Shown here: piece after piece, positions 38,397-50,144 of the stretch
Position numbering within the stretch: position 1 is the first letter of the stretch
How the letters are laid out: the number at the start of each line of letters is the position of its first letter
Source: Adiantum capillus-veneris
Lineage: Eukaryota; Streptophyta; Polypodiopsida; Polypodiales; Pteridaceae
DNA: 64,000 nt
Direction of reading: 5' to 3'
Assembly: GCA_014529385.2 (NCBI GenBank)
Contig: CM043971.1
Location: 93,909,840 to 93,973,839 of the forward strand
Notes under the pieces: model-generated
Databases searched by the model: none
What the model saw: only the letters and a program-made list of their open reading frames with translations
What the model was told of the DNA's origin: nothing
Made by a program: the position numbers and the translations under genes

Positions 38397-39639
38397 TGGC
38401 TGCTCTACGGTGTCGTGCTCTGATCTCTCAACTTTTTGTGGTAGAGCTGGGGCATTCAGTAGCTTGGCGTTCTCCGTGGTTTGCTAGCTTAGGAGTTGGT
38501 CTTTGAGATAGCTTTTACTGCTTCCGGATTCACATACCTTGTACGAGGGACTGACAAAAACCCTATTTTCATGCTTACGGCCTTGGTCTAGAGACAGATA
38601 TGCTCTCATTATTGTGCATGAGTTTGATACTCATCCTTGACTTGCGAGACACAATGTTTTCTAGGATTTGTTGCATCACACTATGGATTTTCTGGAAGGC
38701 TCACGTGCTCTTATGTTGGGCTCATAGCCTTCCCCTATATCAGCCACCTTTGTCAACTTTTGGTTGGAGTAGCTGCATACTCTTTGCAATTAGTGGGATA
38801 CTCTAGCAGGCTTCTCAAGGATAGTGGAGCATTCAATTTTCAGACTATGGGCATGCTCTTGAGTATTTTGCAGCATGGATTGGCGGCACATCACATTATG
38901 CGGTGGTTCATGTTGGACGTTTAACATATACCACCTTGATGTATAGGTAGCACCCACAATGCACTCTTACAATTATGTGCTTCCATGGCCACGAATGAGG
39001 TCTTGTGCTGACGCCGCCGCAGTCGTGCCTATACTTGCTTAAGCCTTACACCGGCCGATTCCTCCGGTGCCTTTGCGGCTGCCCTCGACCATGCCACCTT
39101 TGTCGCTGTTGTGGTTTCGTCGTCTTTTGCTAGGGTGATTGCTTGCACTTTTATTGGTTTGCTCGCCCCTTTTTTTGGCTTCTTTCTTTTTCCTTGATTG
39201 AATTTGTTTGTTTTGGTTGTTTTTTCTTGTTTATTTTTTGTGGGTGTTTTAACTTTTTCCATGTTCCTAGGTGTGTGCGTGCACTGTGTGCTGGGTGGGT
39301 GTGCGTAGTGTGGGTATATAGTCACATGGAATGAGGAGCAGAACGTGAAATGAGAATAGGGAATGGGTATGGCAGACCCGAAAATGGCCATTTCTTGTGA
39401 CTATGGTTTTCCATGCTCCCAGGTGTATGTGTGTGTGTAGTGTGGGTGGGTGGAGCTTGGCTCATGCGTGCTGCGGTTTTTTGCTACCCGCCGCCCCCCC
39501 AAATAAAAAGATCCTTCCATTAGTTAAGAAAATTATCAAAGGGCTAGAAACTGCCCCCTACAAGAGGGGGCTACATCAAAGTGTGGGGAGATTCTCCCAT
39601 TGCAAAGATAAGATATGGACAATGATTGCTAATTAGGAT
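38397..39639. other. Region without recognised genes
   Basis: A plus-strand frame at 38637-38924 (95 residues) and a Lys-rich minus-strand frame at 39029-39391 (120 residues) are open but show no known domain. No RNA gene or clear repeat end was seen. Confidence 0.45.
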
Positions 39640-40775
39640 ATGGAAGGAGGAAACAACCACACTAGTGGGCGGTAATGCCATCTAGGCAACTTATGAACCA
39701 TGGTGAAGAATGGCCTTGGTCGCCAAAGACGTAGGAAGGCCTCACGGCGCTCCCGCATGCTGTCGGAACTGCCTTGAAGTCTCTCAAACTGTCCTTGTGA
39801 GTGTATGAATCAGCTCAAGCCATGTCGCCTACAGTCTCCGCTGGTGGGGCATGTCGAGCCTCGAAGATGCGAAAGCATCGGGCTCTCCCGATGAACTAGT
39901 GTCAGGTTGCAGAGGACCTCCCAACAACACTCTCTATCTTCGCTCCACTCTTGAGGTACAAGCTCTGTGGCTAGCGGGAGTGTAGGCCGGCCCTCTTGTA
40001 TTACAATCATCTTGCTAACTGAAGCCAGCTCAAAATGAAGTGCTGTGCCCGTGAGGGTGGACCAAGCTGCAACACTCTTTAAGTGTATTGGCTAGCTATT
40101 GAAAGTGTAGGCATCAACTGAAGAATCGGAAGCCAAACCTGTTGTACCATGGGGCAGCCCCATAGACAATGGCGCTGCCTCAAGTGGTGGTTTGAGGCAG
40201 CACATACTGTTGAATGGCCACTATGCACCAACCAACTCCCAACTACAGTAGCTCGATTGGCGATTAGCCATTGGAACATGGTGACTCTCCTTGGCTGGCT
40301 GCTGTCTCACAGGCGCTCCCAAAAGTCAGCCAAGAACTTTGATGTGAGATCCTCCTCTTGCCAATGAGCCATTGCAGCAGGGCTAGCCTCTCTCCATGCT
40401 GTCAGTATGTGATGTCTCAGCCGCGCTGTATATTGAAAAAAGGGGGTCCCTGTGTGATTGGTCGGAGTATTCCAGAACCATTGCCGGGTCCCACTGCACT
40501 CGCATCAGAGGGCAGCTCTGTCTCAAGAGCTGATGGGTTTGGATCTATCACGCTGCTCCTCCCATTGATGGCCACAACTCGAATCTGCTGATAGCAACAC
40601 TTTGCTGCCTCTGGTGCCTCAATAGTGATTGTGTGGAGACGACCCTCTCTTTGAACCTCAAAGAACATGTAGAAACTTGTGTCTGTGCAAGCCCTTACTG
40701 CAATGAGGACCTCCAGTCGAGTGAGCCCCCATCCAACAAAGAGCCGCCGGCTCAAGAGGGGTGTGCCACTTGGCT
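39640..40775 (-). pseudogene. LINE ORF2 C-terminal part, truncated by LTR insertions
   Basis: Minus-strand pieces read RRLFVGWGLTRLEVLIAVRA (frame 40417-40755), then in another frame LTAWREASPAAMAHWQEED, then 40079-40279 with HHLRQRHCLWGCPMVQQVW, a zf-RVT-like end, then a tail frame 39810-40010. The 5' side stops at 40775/40776 where a GGTAG target duplication and a solo LTR begin. Joined across the inserted elements to 55047-55069, the reading frame stays open. The missing RT part is likely the minus-strand LINE at 60003-62936. Confidence 0.68.
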
Positions 40776-40780
40776 GGTAG
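40776..40780 (+). other. Target-site duplication GGTAG (first of three copies)
   Basis: GGTAG lies immediately left of the solo LTR (40776-40780), between it and element A (42140-42144), and right of element A (55047-55051). The first and second bound the solo LTR; the second and third bound element A. Confidence 0.88.
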
Positions 40781-42139
40781 TGTCAGGTGCAACGGAATAG
40801 AATAAGTGTTTTGCTCGGATCTAGTACTCCGCACACAAATACAAGGGACACTTTACTTCACTTGAAAGAACAGAATTGAACTGAAAGAAAGAGAGAGACA
40901 AGAGAGGGAAAAGAGACGACATAGGGATGTCGGGTCCCAACCCTCAAGGGCCTCCTAACTCTGTTGCCAGAGCAAGTACTTTCTTTATTCTTGCACAATG
41001 CTACTACAATGATGCTGATGCTAATGGATACTGGCACTACTGATGTTGCGTATTGGGTACTAAAGGGGTACTGAGGTACTAAGGTTCTATGTCGAAGACG
41101 ATGATGTCGACGACGAGGTACTGATGGGTCTATGTTGATGACGATGAGGTTGAGGACGGGTACTATCGGTTCTATGTCGAAGACGGGGAGGTCGACGACA
41201 AGGTCTATGTTGAAGACGATGAAGTCCACGACGAGGTACTAAGGGTCTTTGTCGACGACGGTACTGTGTTGAAGACGGTGAAGCCGACGACGGTTCTGCT
41301 CGTCTATGTCGACGACGATGATGTCGACGATGACGACAATGGTGATTGTGACGATGATGGAGGTGTCGTCGTCAAGATAGGAACTTCGATGACGATGACG
41401 ATGACGATGACGATGATGATGTCGACGACGATGATGGAGTCGATGACGACGACGTCAAGGCTGAAAACTGAAAACGCTAGATGCTCTGCTATGGATCTGC
41501 TACCATGGCGACACTGCGGGGCTGATCTGCTACTGTGGTGGCACTGTGGGGCTGAAATGCAAAAACACTAGGCTGATCTGTCTGAATTCTGAAAACGCTG
41601 GCTGATTTGGTGCTAGATGGGGAATCTTGCGAGGATTTGCAACTGGAAGGGAGCGGGTTCTCGCAAGGCTAAGGCTGAAAATTGGAAACGTTGGGCTGTC
41701 TGCTAAAATCTGAAAACGCTAGGCTGATCTGGGTCTTCTTCTTCTTGAGAAAACGCTAGGGCTCCTGCTGAGGTGCTATCTGATTGCTGGGTGCCTGCCT
41801 CTTTGTGTCCCTGCTTCTTCTGCTTCTACTGAGTGCCCAATGGGTTTCTTTTATAGATCTTTAGCAATTTGCCCTACCTACTTTTCCAACAAACTCACAA
41901 AAAGAATTCCAAAAGTCACTTTTAATAAAATGACTTATAAAAGGTGGTTCACACGGTAAAATGCCTGCATGATGAAATGAATGTTCTTGTGCAAGAGAGG
42001 GTATGCAAGTGTGATTGGCCTGGACATGCACGCTCTGCTAGACGCTCACATAGGTGCCAGGCTCAGTCGTAAGCTAAGACTCATGCTAGACTAAGGCAGA
42101 AGCGTGTCCACGTGGCGCAAGTGAAGTGCGCACGTGACA
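40781..42139 (-). repeat. Solo LTR, 1359 bp, minus orientation
   Basis: Ends are TGTCAGGTGC and GCACGTGACA, nearly perfect inverted ends, flanked by GGTAG on both sides. Polarity is inferred from minus-strand TATAAAAG (41848-41855) and AATAAAG near plus 40983-40989. No primer site or coding sequence is attached, so the interior was probably lost by LTR-LTR recombination. The GAC-rich frame at 41266-41571 is part of this LTR, not a gene. Confidence 0.85.
41060..41460. repeat. Degenerate GACGA/GATGA minisatellite within the solo LTR
   Basis: Repeated units of GACGA, GATGTCGACGA and GGTACT. One frame yields Asp runs and another Thr-Met runs, which explains the odd ORFs predicted here. Confidence 0.85.
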
Positions 42140-42144
42140 GGTAG

Positions 42145-42398
42145 TGTTAAAGTCATAGCATCTCAAATGAATGGCTCAATGTGATCCCAATATTTATTTT
42201 GGCTTTAGGTATTTATTTTACTTATTTGTTAAATCTTGGGTAGGGCAATTTGTCTAATCTAGTATATAAGCAACCCTCAGTCCCCATTGTAAATCATCAA
42301 TTTCATTGCCAAGGTTGATTGGTTCAGAAGTCTCTCTCTCTCTCTCTCTCGCGTGCATCTCTCCTTGGTCCATCGCTTCCGCATGGTCAACTTTGACA
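42145..42398 (+). repeat. 5' LTR of element A
   Basis: Starts TGTTAAAGTC, ends AACTTTGACA. Contains TATATAAG (42263-42270) and a short TC tract (42331-42350). Homologous to 54766-55046. Confidence 0.9.
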
Positions 42399-42410
42399 TG
42401 GTATCAGAGC
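42399..42410 (+). other. Primer-binding site of element A, tRNA-iMet type
   Basis: TGGTATCAGAGC begins directly after the LTR's final CA. Confidence 0.93.
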
Positions 42411-43013
42411 TATGTGCTCGAAGACCTTGGAGGCGACCCGCACGCGTTGAGAAGAGCAATTTCTGGTGGCGTTTCCTTCATTGCTCCATCATGCGTATTA
42501 AAACATAGCTGTTGGAAGCGCCGTCGTCCACCTCCCCTCCCTTTATTGTGGCCGTCGCCATTGAGCCTGCTGCTAGCGTTTTACGTTGGCTGTAGGGACA
42601 GTTTCTGGCAATACTACCCGCCCTTTGCATTTTGAGATGCTCTGCGGTAGATGTACTTGGCGGTGATGACAAATTTCTCTCTCCCCGCCCCCTCGCGCAG
42701 TCAGCGTTTTAAAACGCTGCAGCTTCTCCTAATTGCCGGCAGAGCGTTGACTCCCCTTCTCGCCCTCTTTTTGTTCCGATCTACAAGGCCTTGCTACCAG
42801 CGTTTTAAAACGCTGTATATGGATTTGCCTTGGGAGTTGAAGCTCAGAGAGGGGCACCAAAGGAAGTTTTTCCTTGATTGGCTTTGAGAGGTGAGAAAGC
42901 GGTTCGCAAGGGCAACAAATCTTCGATCGAAAATTTTGAGCGGCTTGGTGGAATCTAAGGCCTCTTTGAAGTGCGAGAAGAACAACAAATCTCCAGATCT
43001 CGTACCTTCAACA

Positions 43014-43015
<2 letters not shown>

Positions 43016-43047
<32 letters not shown>
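43016..43047 (+). repeat. Poly-C run of 32 bases
   Basis: Uninterrupted C run within element A's gag region. It creates Pro-rich or Gly-rich artefact frames and would itself break a gag reading frame. Confidence 0.95.
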
Positions 43048-43207
43048 TTGCCCTAGCGCTAGCGACAACAATGACCAACACCGACTATTGGCTATGGAAA
43101 GTGGATTGATCAGTACCCAGTTAGCGGCCTATGCATGGACGAAGTTCTCAAGGAAGCCGTCAATTTGTTTGGCTTGGGATTGTGAAGCCAAAAGCTAATG
43201 TACGAGG

Positions 43208-43486
43208 TTGCTAGAGGACAGAGGCAAAGAAATGCTTGACAAGGACGGCATGAGAAGTGCTCAGTTAGTTGCCTCGGTGCCCACGAGGTCCGAGAGCCGT
43301 TGTTATAACTGCGAGAAGATGCTTCGTTTGGCTCGGGAATGCAAAGCCAAAGGCAAAAGCAGGAACTCACAAAAGGACAAAAGCAAAGGCAAGCTGGACA
43401 AAGATAACGGTGATAAAGATTTGACAGAGGAGATCTGCATGGCACACGTGGTGGCGGCCATAGTGGCCAAAACGCCAAATTTCTAG
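43208..43486 (+). pseudogene. Element A gag remnant with altered zinc knuckle
   Basis: 92-residue frame with CYNCEKMLRLAREC: Cys spacing of a retroviral CCHC knuckle but Arg in place of the His. A Lys-rich stretch follows, as in copia gag C-termini. The upstream gag is not readable across the poly-C run. No protease, integrase or RT follows before element B interrupts. Confidence 0.6.
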
Positions 43487-43565
43487 TCAAGTGGCCGTTG
43501 CTACCACTAGATTCAGCCAGAAAGAGGCTTGTGAGTGGCAAAGGGGGGGAAATAGTGCTCCCTAT

Positions 43566-43836
43566 TGTAAGGTTCTACGGGGCTAGGCTAGGGTGCCGGT
43601 GAGGATCCATGGCAATAGAGAGAACGTGCAGATCAAGGCAGAACGAGAAAGAGAGAGAGCAGCCTTTGACACAATGAAAACAATACGCTTGTATTAGATT
43701 GATTGAAAGCTTTTTACATATATAGGAAAAACTAGCCGCCATGCAATCTCCACATAAGGAGTGGCTCACAATTGAGTGTGTATCTGCATACCATAAGAGA
43801 GTATTCCCACGAGTACCAATGGGCTTGAACCCAACA
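43566..43836 (-). repeat. 3' LTR of element B
   Basis: Plus-strand text starts TGTAAGGTTCTACGG and ends GAACCCAACA. Homologous over its full length to 53941-54211. Confidence 0.9.
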
Positions 43837-43850
43837 ATCCCCCCCCCTCA
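43837..43850 (-). other. Polypurine tract of element B
   Basis: On the minus strand TTGAGGGGGGGGAT immediately precedes the LTR start TGTTGGG. Confidence 0.85.
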
Positions 43851-43929
43851 AGCCCAAACTAGACTCACCACTCTCATGACATTGAGTTTTAGGTTTACTT
43901 TTAACCATGAGTTTTAGGTATACTCATAC

Positions 43930-45469
43930 TATAACCGGCCCGTACAACGTAGAGGGTGGTACTATTTCAATTACCTGTTAACTTTACACAGAGCACTGAG
44001 AAGGGAAGAGAACACAATTGCGTCCAGCGACTAGAATGTCACTGCGCACACGAGACCGACACCCTGTAGGCCCCAAAGACTGGCGCCCCTTTCGGTATTT
44101 CTTTATTCAAATTAAGGTAGACGATCCGACCACTTAGCACAAGCTTTCACAAAGCTGTCCAAACCTGGCGAGGGCTGAAAACGCAGGTTTTCGACCGGAT
44201 TTCGACAGCATAACGGCGCAAAAACCCCAATAGGTCAAAAACACCTGTCTAGGACGGATTCCCTCGATATCTGGAAGCTTTTTGGTGAGCTGTCACAGAA
44301 ATTCAGCGGGCTGTAATTCTCTGTTTTTCACTGCCGGGAGCCCAAAAGCCTGTACACGCATCCCAAGGCTCTCACGAGGCTCCCCCGATGTTCCCTTGCA
44401 GTTTAGGTGCGAAACCCTAAACCTGCAGAAAAACACAGCAGGCTGTAATTCCCTGTTTCGGATCGTTTTTAGCGAGCTAACACGCCTACGCGTGTCCCAA
44501 GGGCTCCCGCACGCAATGGGACAGTTCCCCTATGAATTGGACAAGTTTTCATGCGAGAAAACTCTCCAAACTCACAATCTTTCGTGATGGGACTGTGCGT
44601 GCCTGTGGGGGATTAGCAATTAGCTAATCCGGTTCCTGTTCAGAAGGCTCTTGCCTTGGCAAACGTGCATAAACCCCCAGAATTGTACATAGGTCAAATG
44701 AGAAGCCCACTAGTGGGGCATAACATACTGTACGTAGGGGAGAAAGAGAGCAGTATGTAGCGTGCGGGGCATCACTCCCGTCACCATACTGTGCATAGAG
44801 GGCAAGGTAAGCATTCCATAGCTTCTGTACGTGCTACAATCCACCTGAGGCTGAAAATGGCGCCCCCTTTGTTGATATGCAGCTCGTTTTTGCCTCCCAG
44901 AGTGGCAGAATCGCTCACAGGCTGACACGTCGCCCAGTTTCCGAGTTTGGGCTTTCCCTGCTAAAATATCTCAACTGGTGCGTCAGTTGACTTGGCAGCA
45001 GAGCAATAAAATGTTCCCCTTGTCATTCCAGAGCTAATGATGCGAACACATTTTCCGATAAAAAATAGCAGTTCCCTAAATTTTAGGAGATGCTTCCATG
45101 GCGTCCCTATCGGTCTCCTGACCATCATTGAAGACTACCATTTGACCAACATCTACAATGTGGGTTAATTTACCGGCCCCTTTCAACTTATAAAGTTGCA
45201 GTGACTTGACGAGTGGCCCAAATTCCAGTTTGGCGCACACGAGCTTTCATACTCATCAGAATTCAGTGCTAACTGGCCCGGGCAGTCCCTGTCTGACCGA
45301 CCTAGATCCCCGATGTGAGAAACCCATCTGGCTGCAGTCGTTTCACACTGACCATGCAATGTCCACTTGCACCTTTTCAAGGGTTTTGGGACAAACAAGT
45401 AAAAATAAAATAAATATATCTAATACTTATTTACGGAAGGCAACAGGAAAAATACACCTCCTGGTGACA
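43930..45469 (-). repeat. 3' LTR of chromovirus C (1540 bp)
   Basis: On the minus strand it runs TGTCACCAGG...GGCCGGTTATA, giving TG...TA instead of TG...CA ends. A minus-strand AATAAAG is near plus 44101-44107 and a TTTATAAG near 45186-45194. The small frames inside (for example 44282-44587) recur in the other LTR and are not genes. Confidence 0.93.
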
Positions 45470-45481
45470 CACCCCACCCTT
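45470..45481 (-). other. Polypurine tract of chromovirus C
   Basis: AAGGGTGGGGTG on the minus strand immediately before the 3' LTR. Confidence 0.85.
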
Positions 45482-45777
45482 GAAATACTGCAAGCGACCT
45501 CGCTTGCATGCCAATAATACATGCAGTATCTCCTGATATCACATATATTCTATGATGGGAATCCAAGATATACATGCTTCCGGAAATGTAGCGTTGGACG
45601 ATTAAACAATCCCACCAACCTGGCTACGACACATATATCAAGCATAGAAGTCTTCTAGTGTACTCTTGAGCACAAACTTCTCTAGCTAAATTCTGTATGG
45701 AAAGAGTAGATACAATTGCTTAACTACTCTCTTGAGCATCATGAACCATGCTCTTGCCTTGCTCCAAAAAGGTTGCA

Positions 45778-46629
45778 TCAAGTCACTGTGGGTTCCATTT
45801 GAAAGGCCTCAAGATACAATTGCAATAGCTGAGGTGAATCAAGCAATTCAGACTCTTCCATCCATTTGGCATCTAATGATGGATAGTTCTTGAACTTCAC
45901 CAAATAGCGTCTTGCAACCTTTCCTCTAACCTTTCTTTCTTTATGTGCCAATATCTGTTCAGGAACAAGGATTTCATCCAATTCTTCCACTTCGGGTTGT
46001 TCCTCATCAAGCATATTCTTTGGCACATCACCAACAAAGGGCCTTAGAAGGCTGACATGAAAAGCATTATGTATTTTCCAACCTTCTGGTAGCTTTAACT
46101 TGTAAGCTACATCGCTGATCTTTTCTGAAATCTGAAAAGGACCATAATATCGCATACTGAGCTTAGGAAACAAGCGTTCCTTGCCTTTCCTTTTCCTTAA
46201 CCTGGCCTTTTCAAAGCGCAAAAGTACCCAATCACCAAGTGAAAATACAAGTTCACGACGGTGACGATCAGCAGCTTTCTTTTGCTTAGCCTGAGTCTTC
46301 TCAAGAGCAATCTTTATCTTCCTGTATGTTTCATCCATATCTTGCACATACTTGTTTGCCTCAAATATCTTGTCCTTAGTCTGCAAAATGGGTGGGACTT
46401 TCTTTCCTCCTTCCACTATCTCAAACGGTGCCTTACCTGTTGATGTATGCACAGTGTTATTGTAAGCATATTCAACCAATGGGAGATGGTGTTCCCAAGT
46501 TGCCTTGTGCTCTGAGACATAACATTTGAGTAGGTCCAAGACAGTAGAATTTGCCTCTTCTGACTGTCCATCAGTTTGCGGATGAAACGAAGAAGAGAAC
46601 TTGAGCGTAGTGCCCATGTTCTCAAACAA
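45778..46629 (-). pseudogene. Chromovirus integrase C-terminal half and chromodomain
   Basis: 283 residues. It begins after an in-frame TAG at 46636-46638 and contains SSFHPQTDGQSEEANSTV with the catalytic Glu, then the GPY/F-like module (MRYYGPFQI), NAFHVSLLRPFVG, and a chromodomain (EILVPEQILAHKERKVRGK followed by YLVKFKNYPSLDAKWMEES). Chromodomains direct chromoviruses to heterochromatin marks. The frame matches the upstream pol, so one substitution separates them. Confidence 0.93.
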
Positions 46630-46635
46630 TGCCTT

Positions 46636-48627
46636 CTAGAAAAGACTCGTCATACGTGGATCCCTGTCACTGACAATTGACTGAGGCATCCCATGATATT
46701 TAAAGATATTGCTCATGAATATCTTGACCATGTGTTCTGGCTTTATCTTCTTCCTAACAGGAATGAAATGGGCCTGCTTACTGAACCTACAAATGATAGT
46801 CCAAATCCCATCATTTCCTGTTTGCGTCCTTGGAAGATCAAAGATAAAGTCCATTGCTATACTTTCCCATGGCCTATCAGGGATCGGCAATGGCTGCAAC
46901 AATCCCGGTTGCTTTTGTCTGTCAAATTTGACTTTTTGGCATACTAAGCATGATCTTACAAATGTGTCAACATCTTGACGCAAAGCTGGCCAATAGAAGA
47001 ATGCCTCAACCCCTTTCACTGTCGCATCAATTCCACGATGCCCAGCATGAGGTGGAGCATGACTTTCCATCAAAATCTTTGGCCGTAACTGTTTAGTAAC
47101 GCATAACTTTCCATGCATCATGAGAAAGTCATTCTTAAGCATATAGTGCTCATGATGTTGCCCATCAACAAGCTGGTCATAGATCCTTGCAAAATCTGAA
47201 TCTTCAGCATATTGTGTCTTCATTTCATCTAGTTCACAATGGTACGGAATTGACATTGCTGAAATTTGGGGCTTTCGTGACAACGCATCAGCCACCACGT
47301 TCTTTTTCCCTTGCACATGCACAATCTGAAAATGGAACATTGACAAGATGTTTGCCCATCGCATGTGCTTCTCAGACAACTTCGTCTGTGTAAGAAAGTA
47401 TCGCAAGGTTTGATGATCCGTTTGGACAACAAAATCAGCCCCTAGCAAATAGTGTTTCCAACTAGTGAGAGCATGAATTACTGCCAGCAATTCTTTCTCA
47501 TAGACTTGCAAGTTCCTTTCAGTCTTCAAAAGAATTCTGCTCTCATATGCGACTACTCGGCCATTCTGCATTAAAACTGCACCAAGACTATGGCCACACG
47601 CATCACATTGAACCACAAAAGGTTTAGAAAGATCAATTACTGGATCTGAAGTCAGCTTCTCTTTCAAGTGTTTGAACGCTAAAATTTCCTTGGCTGTCCA
47701 CTTGAAAGTAACTCCTTTTCCTTGCAGTGCATGGAGTGGAGAAGCAATCTCAGCAAAATTTCGGATGAACCTCCTGTAATAGGAACATAAGCCTAGAAAG
47801 CTTCGAATGTCATGTACGGACTTCAAGTCTGGCCATGACCTAATTGCTTCCACTTTAGCGGGATCCATGCGTACCCCATCCTTTGAAACAATGTGCCCAA
47901 GGAAGTGAATCTCTTGCAAAAAGAATTCACTCTTCTTCGCATTAATGAGTAGCCTGTTCTTACGTAACTCATTGAAAACTGCAGTCAAGTGATCCCTATG
48001 CTCCTCTTCAGACTTTGAGTAGACAATCATGTCATCAAAGAAGGTACCCACGAAGTTTCTATGTGGTCTAAAAATTCTGTCCATCATTCTATTAAATGTG
48101 GCAGGAGCATTTGTGAGACCAAATGGCATGACAAGAAACTCATAGAGACCAAATGTTGTGCTGAACGCAGTCTTATGGACATCTTCTGGTCTAATGCGTA
48201 TCTGATGATACCCGCTCTTTAGGTCTATTCTTGTAAACAATGACGCTCTCTCAAGCCGATCAAGAATGTCATCTATCCTCGGTATGGGGAACCTGTTCTT
48301 GATAGTATTCTTATTCAAGGCGCGATAGTCAATGCACATGCACCATGAACCATCCTTCTTCTGCACTAAGAGTACAGGCGAACAAAAAGGGGATGAACTG
48401 GGCTGAATCAGCCCCTTCTCTAAAAGCTTGTTGACCTGACCCATAATCTCTTTCTGCTGGGCTGCACTAACCCTGTATGGTGGTCTATTCGGTGGACTAG
48501 AACCTGGCACAAGATCTATAGTATGATCCTCAGGTCTCTCATGAGGTAACTCCCCTGGCAAAGAGTCCGAAAAACAATCACTGAAACCACTCAAAAAAGT
48601 TGACCTGTCTTTATCTAAGGTAGACAA
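46636..48627 (-). pseudogene. Chromovirus RT, RNase H and integrase N-terminal half
   Basis: 663 residues. RT shows LLVQKKDGSWCMCIDYRALN, FTRIDLKSGYHQI, LVMPFGLTNAPATFNRMMD and the catalytic box TFFDDMIVYS. RNase H has FVVQCDACGHSLGAVLMQNG. The integrase HHCC region reads HAPPHAGHRG...CLVCQKVK, followed by the core with MDFIFDLP and SDRDPRM (two catalytic Asp). It ends at TAG 46636, at a position where the family normally has Trp. The 5' edge is a frameshift caused by a 29-bp tandem duplication at 48608-48665. Confidence 0.94.
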
Positions 48628-48665
48628 ATTAGATACTCTTTATCTAAGGTAGACAAATTAGATAC
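48608..48665. repeat. 29-bp perfect tandem duplication in pol
   Basis: Two identical head-to-tail copies (48608-48636 and 48637-48665), each starting TCTTTATCTAAGGTAGAC. Because 29 is not a multiple of three it shifts the frame between protease and RT. Confidence 0.96.
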
Positions 48666-49691
48666 AACTTGAGGTACTTTTGCAAAGATCAAGTACGCAG
48701 AAAGATGATTCTTTATTACAGATGAAATAGCAGAAGCAGAAACAACTGGAACAGACTCGCCTTTAAGCTTTACATCAAGGACATGAGTCTTTCCTCTATG
48801 TACAAGGGTAATCTTTTTGTTGTAAGTATCCACCATAGCATGCAACCTGTAACACCATGGGATACCCAATAACACATCACAGCCCTCAAGTGGCATAATA
48901 TGAAGCTCTTCCACATCGACATAACTCTGAATGTGTAGACGAAGCTTTCCCAGAATGGGAGTAACAGGCTCTGAATGTCCTGGGCATGCCAAACCTGCTT
49001 CGCCTGTCATACCCATCTCCTCTGCACGAATGCCCAACTTTGATGCCAATTCTGGTGATATGAAATTTGCACGGGCTCCTGGATCAAAGAAAACCAGCAC
49101 TGTCTGGTCTCTAACTTGGCCCCAAGCTCTGCAAAGCTGCGTGGCATCTGTGTTTGGCTGGTCTCCAACCAAATTTGGAACAAGTCTTGCACTCGGCTTT
49201 GGCTTCTTCCCTTTATGGTCTGACTTGTCATCCTTATCCTGTGACTTCTTCTGTGGGCACTCATTTGCAAAGTGTCCTTCCTGTTCACAAATGTAGCATT
49301 TCTTGGCCTCCCTAAGAGCTTTCCTTTCTTGAAAAGTTTTGCCAGAAAAATGCCTTTTTTGTCCTTGTTCTCGTTCCGAAGAAGATTTAGACTGCTTCTT
49401 GGACGTATCAGCTTCTTCAGTGGAGGGCTTCTTTGTGGGAGGCTCAGAAGGCTTTGCTGCAACATTGCCCTTGGCTGAAAACTGTTTGCCCTGGGACCCT
49501 TTCTTGTGGCTATTAAATCCATCGGAATCTCTCTTCGACAGATTGCTGGCCACTCTTGCATTCTCTATCAACTGAAACATATTCATGACAGTAGTCTTTG
49601 TGCAGTAGTCCCTGATTTTCTTGGGCAATCCGCAACAGTACTTCTCAATCTGTTCTGACAATGGCACAAACCTGTAAGAGGTGACTGGCAA
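48615..49691 (-). pseudogene. Chromovirus gag C-terminus with zinc knuckle, and protease
   Basis: 358 residues. CCHC knuckle CYICEQEGHFANEC near residue 135, then Lys-rich linker, then the aspartic protease segment VLVFFDPGARANFISPELAS and LLGIPWCYRLHA. The active-site triplet reads Asp-Pro-Gly rather than Asp-Ser/Thr-Gly, so activity is doubtful. It ends at the frameshift made by the 29-bp duplication. Confidence 0.9.
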
Positions 49692-49706
49692 CAGTGCGGC
49701 CCAAAA

Positions 49707-50144
49707 CTATTTATTGTACTCTTCCAAATTCGCACACTGTTTAGCATTCAACTCGTGCCATTTTGTCATCACATCCACTTCAAAAGTGTTTGTCAACCAT
49801 GCAAGCGCAAAAAGCTGTTTGAATTGGACCCACGTTGTTGGGGCTTGACCTTGGTTCAACAATGCGGTCCACCATTGAAGCGCATTCCCTTTCAAGAAAG
49901 TGGCAGCCTTGCGTATCTTTGAAGATTCCGTGAAGTTGCCTCCAGCATAAGCTGCATCGAACTGCTGTATAAAGGTCAAAGCCTTTAATTGGTCCTCAGT
50001 TCCTCTGAAAGTTTCAAACTTCACTCCCTGCCCACCTTCCTTGTAATCCTTAGGCTGACTCAAAGGAGCCACATTATCATAAACAGGTGCATGTAACAGT
50101 GGTGCTCCATGAGTGTTCATTGAACATTCCAGCACTCGCATCAA
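49707..50144 (-). pseudogene. Chromovirus gag, central domain
   Basis: 145 residues with FETFRGTEDQLKALTFIQQF, ALQWWTALLNQGQAPTTWVQ and FKQLFALAWL, the typical plant gypsy gag core. A TAG at 49707-49709 separates it from the zinc-knuckle part in the same frame. The nominal start is a continuation from the upstream gag frame after a frame change near 50100-50140. Confidence 0.9.

Noticed and set aside
41266-41571. Asp-rich 101-residue frame that could pass for an acidic protein
   Set aside because: Lies in a GACGA minisatellite within a solo LTR bounded by target duplications; the adjacent frame gives Thr-Met repeats.
44282-45517. Recurring 60-100-residue frames, also at 51231-52432
   Set aside because: They occur in both LTRs of chromovirus C and are LTR sequence, not genes.
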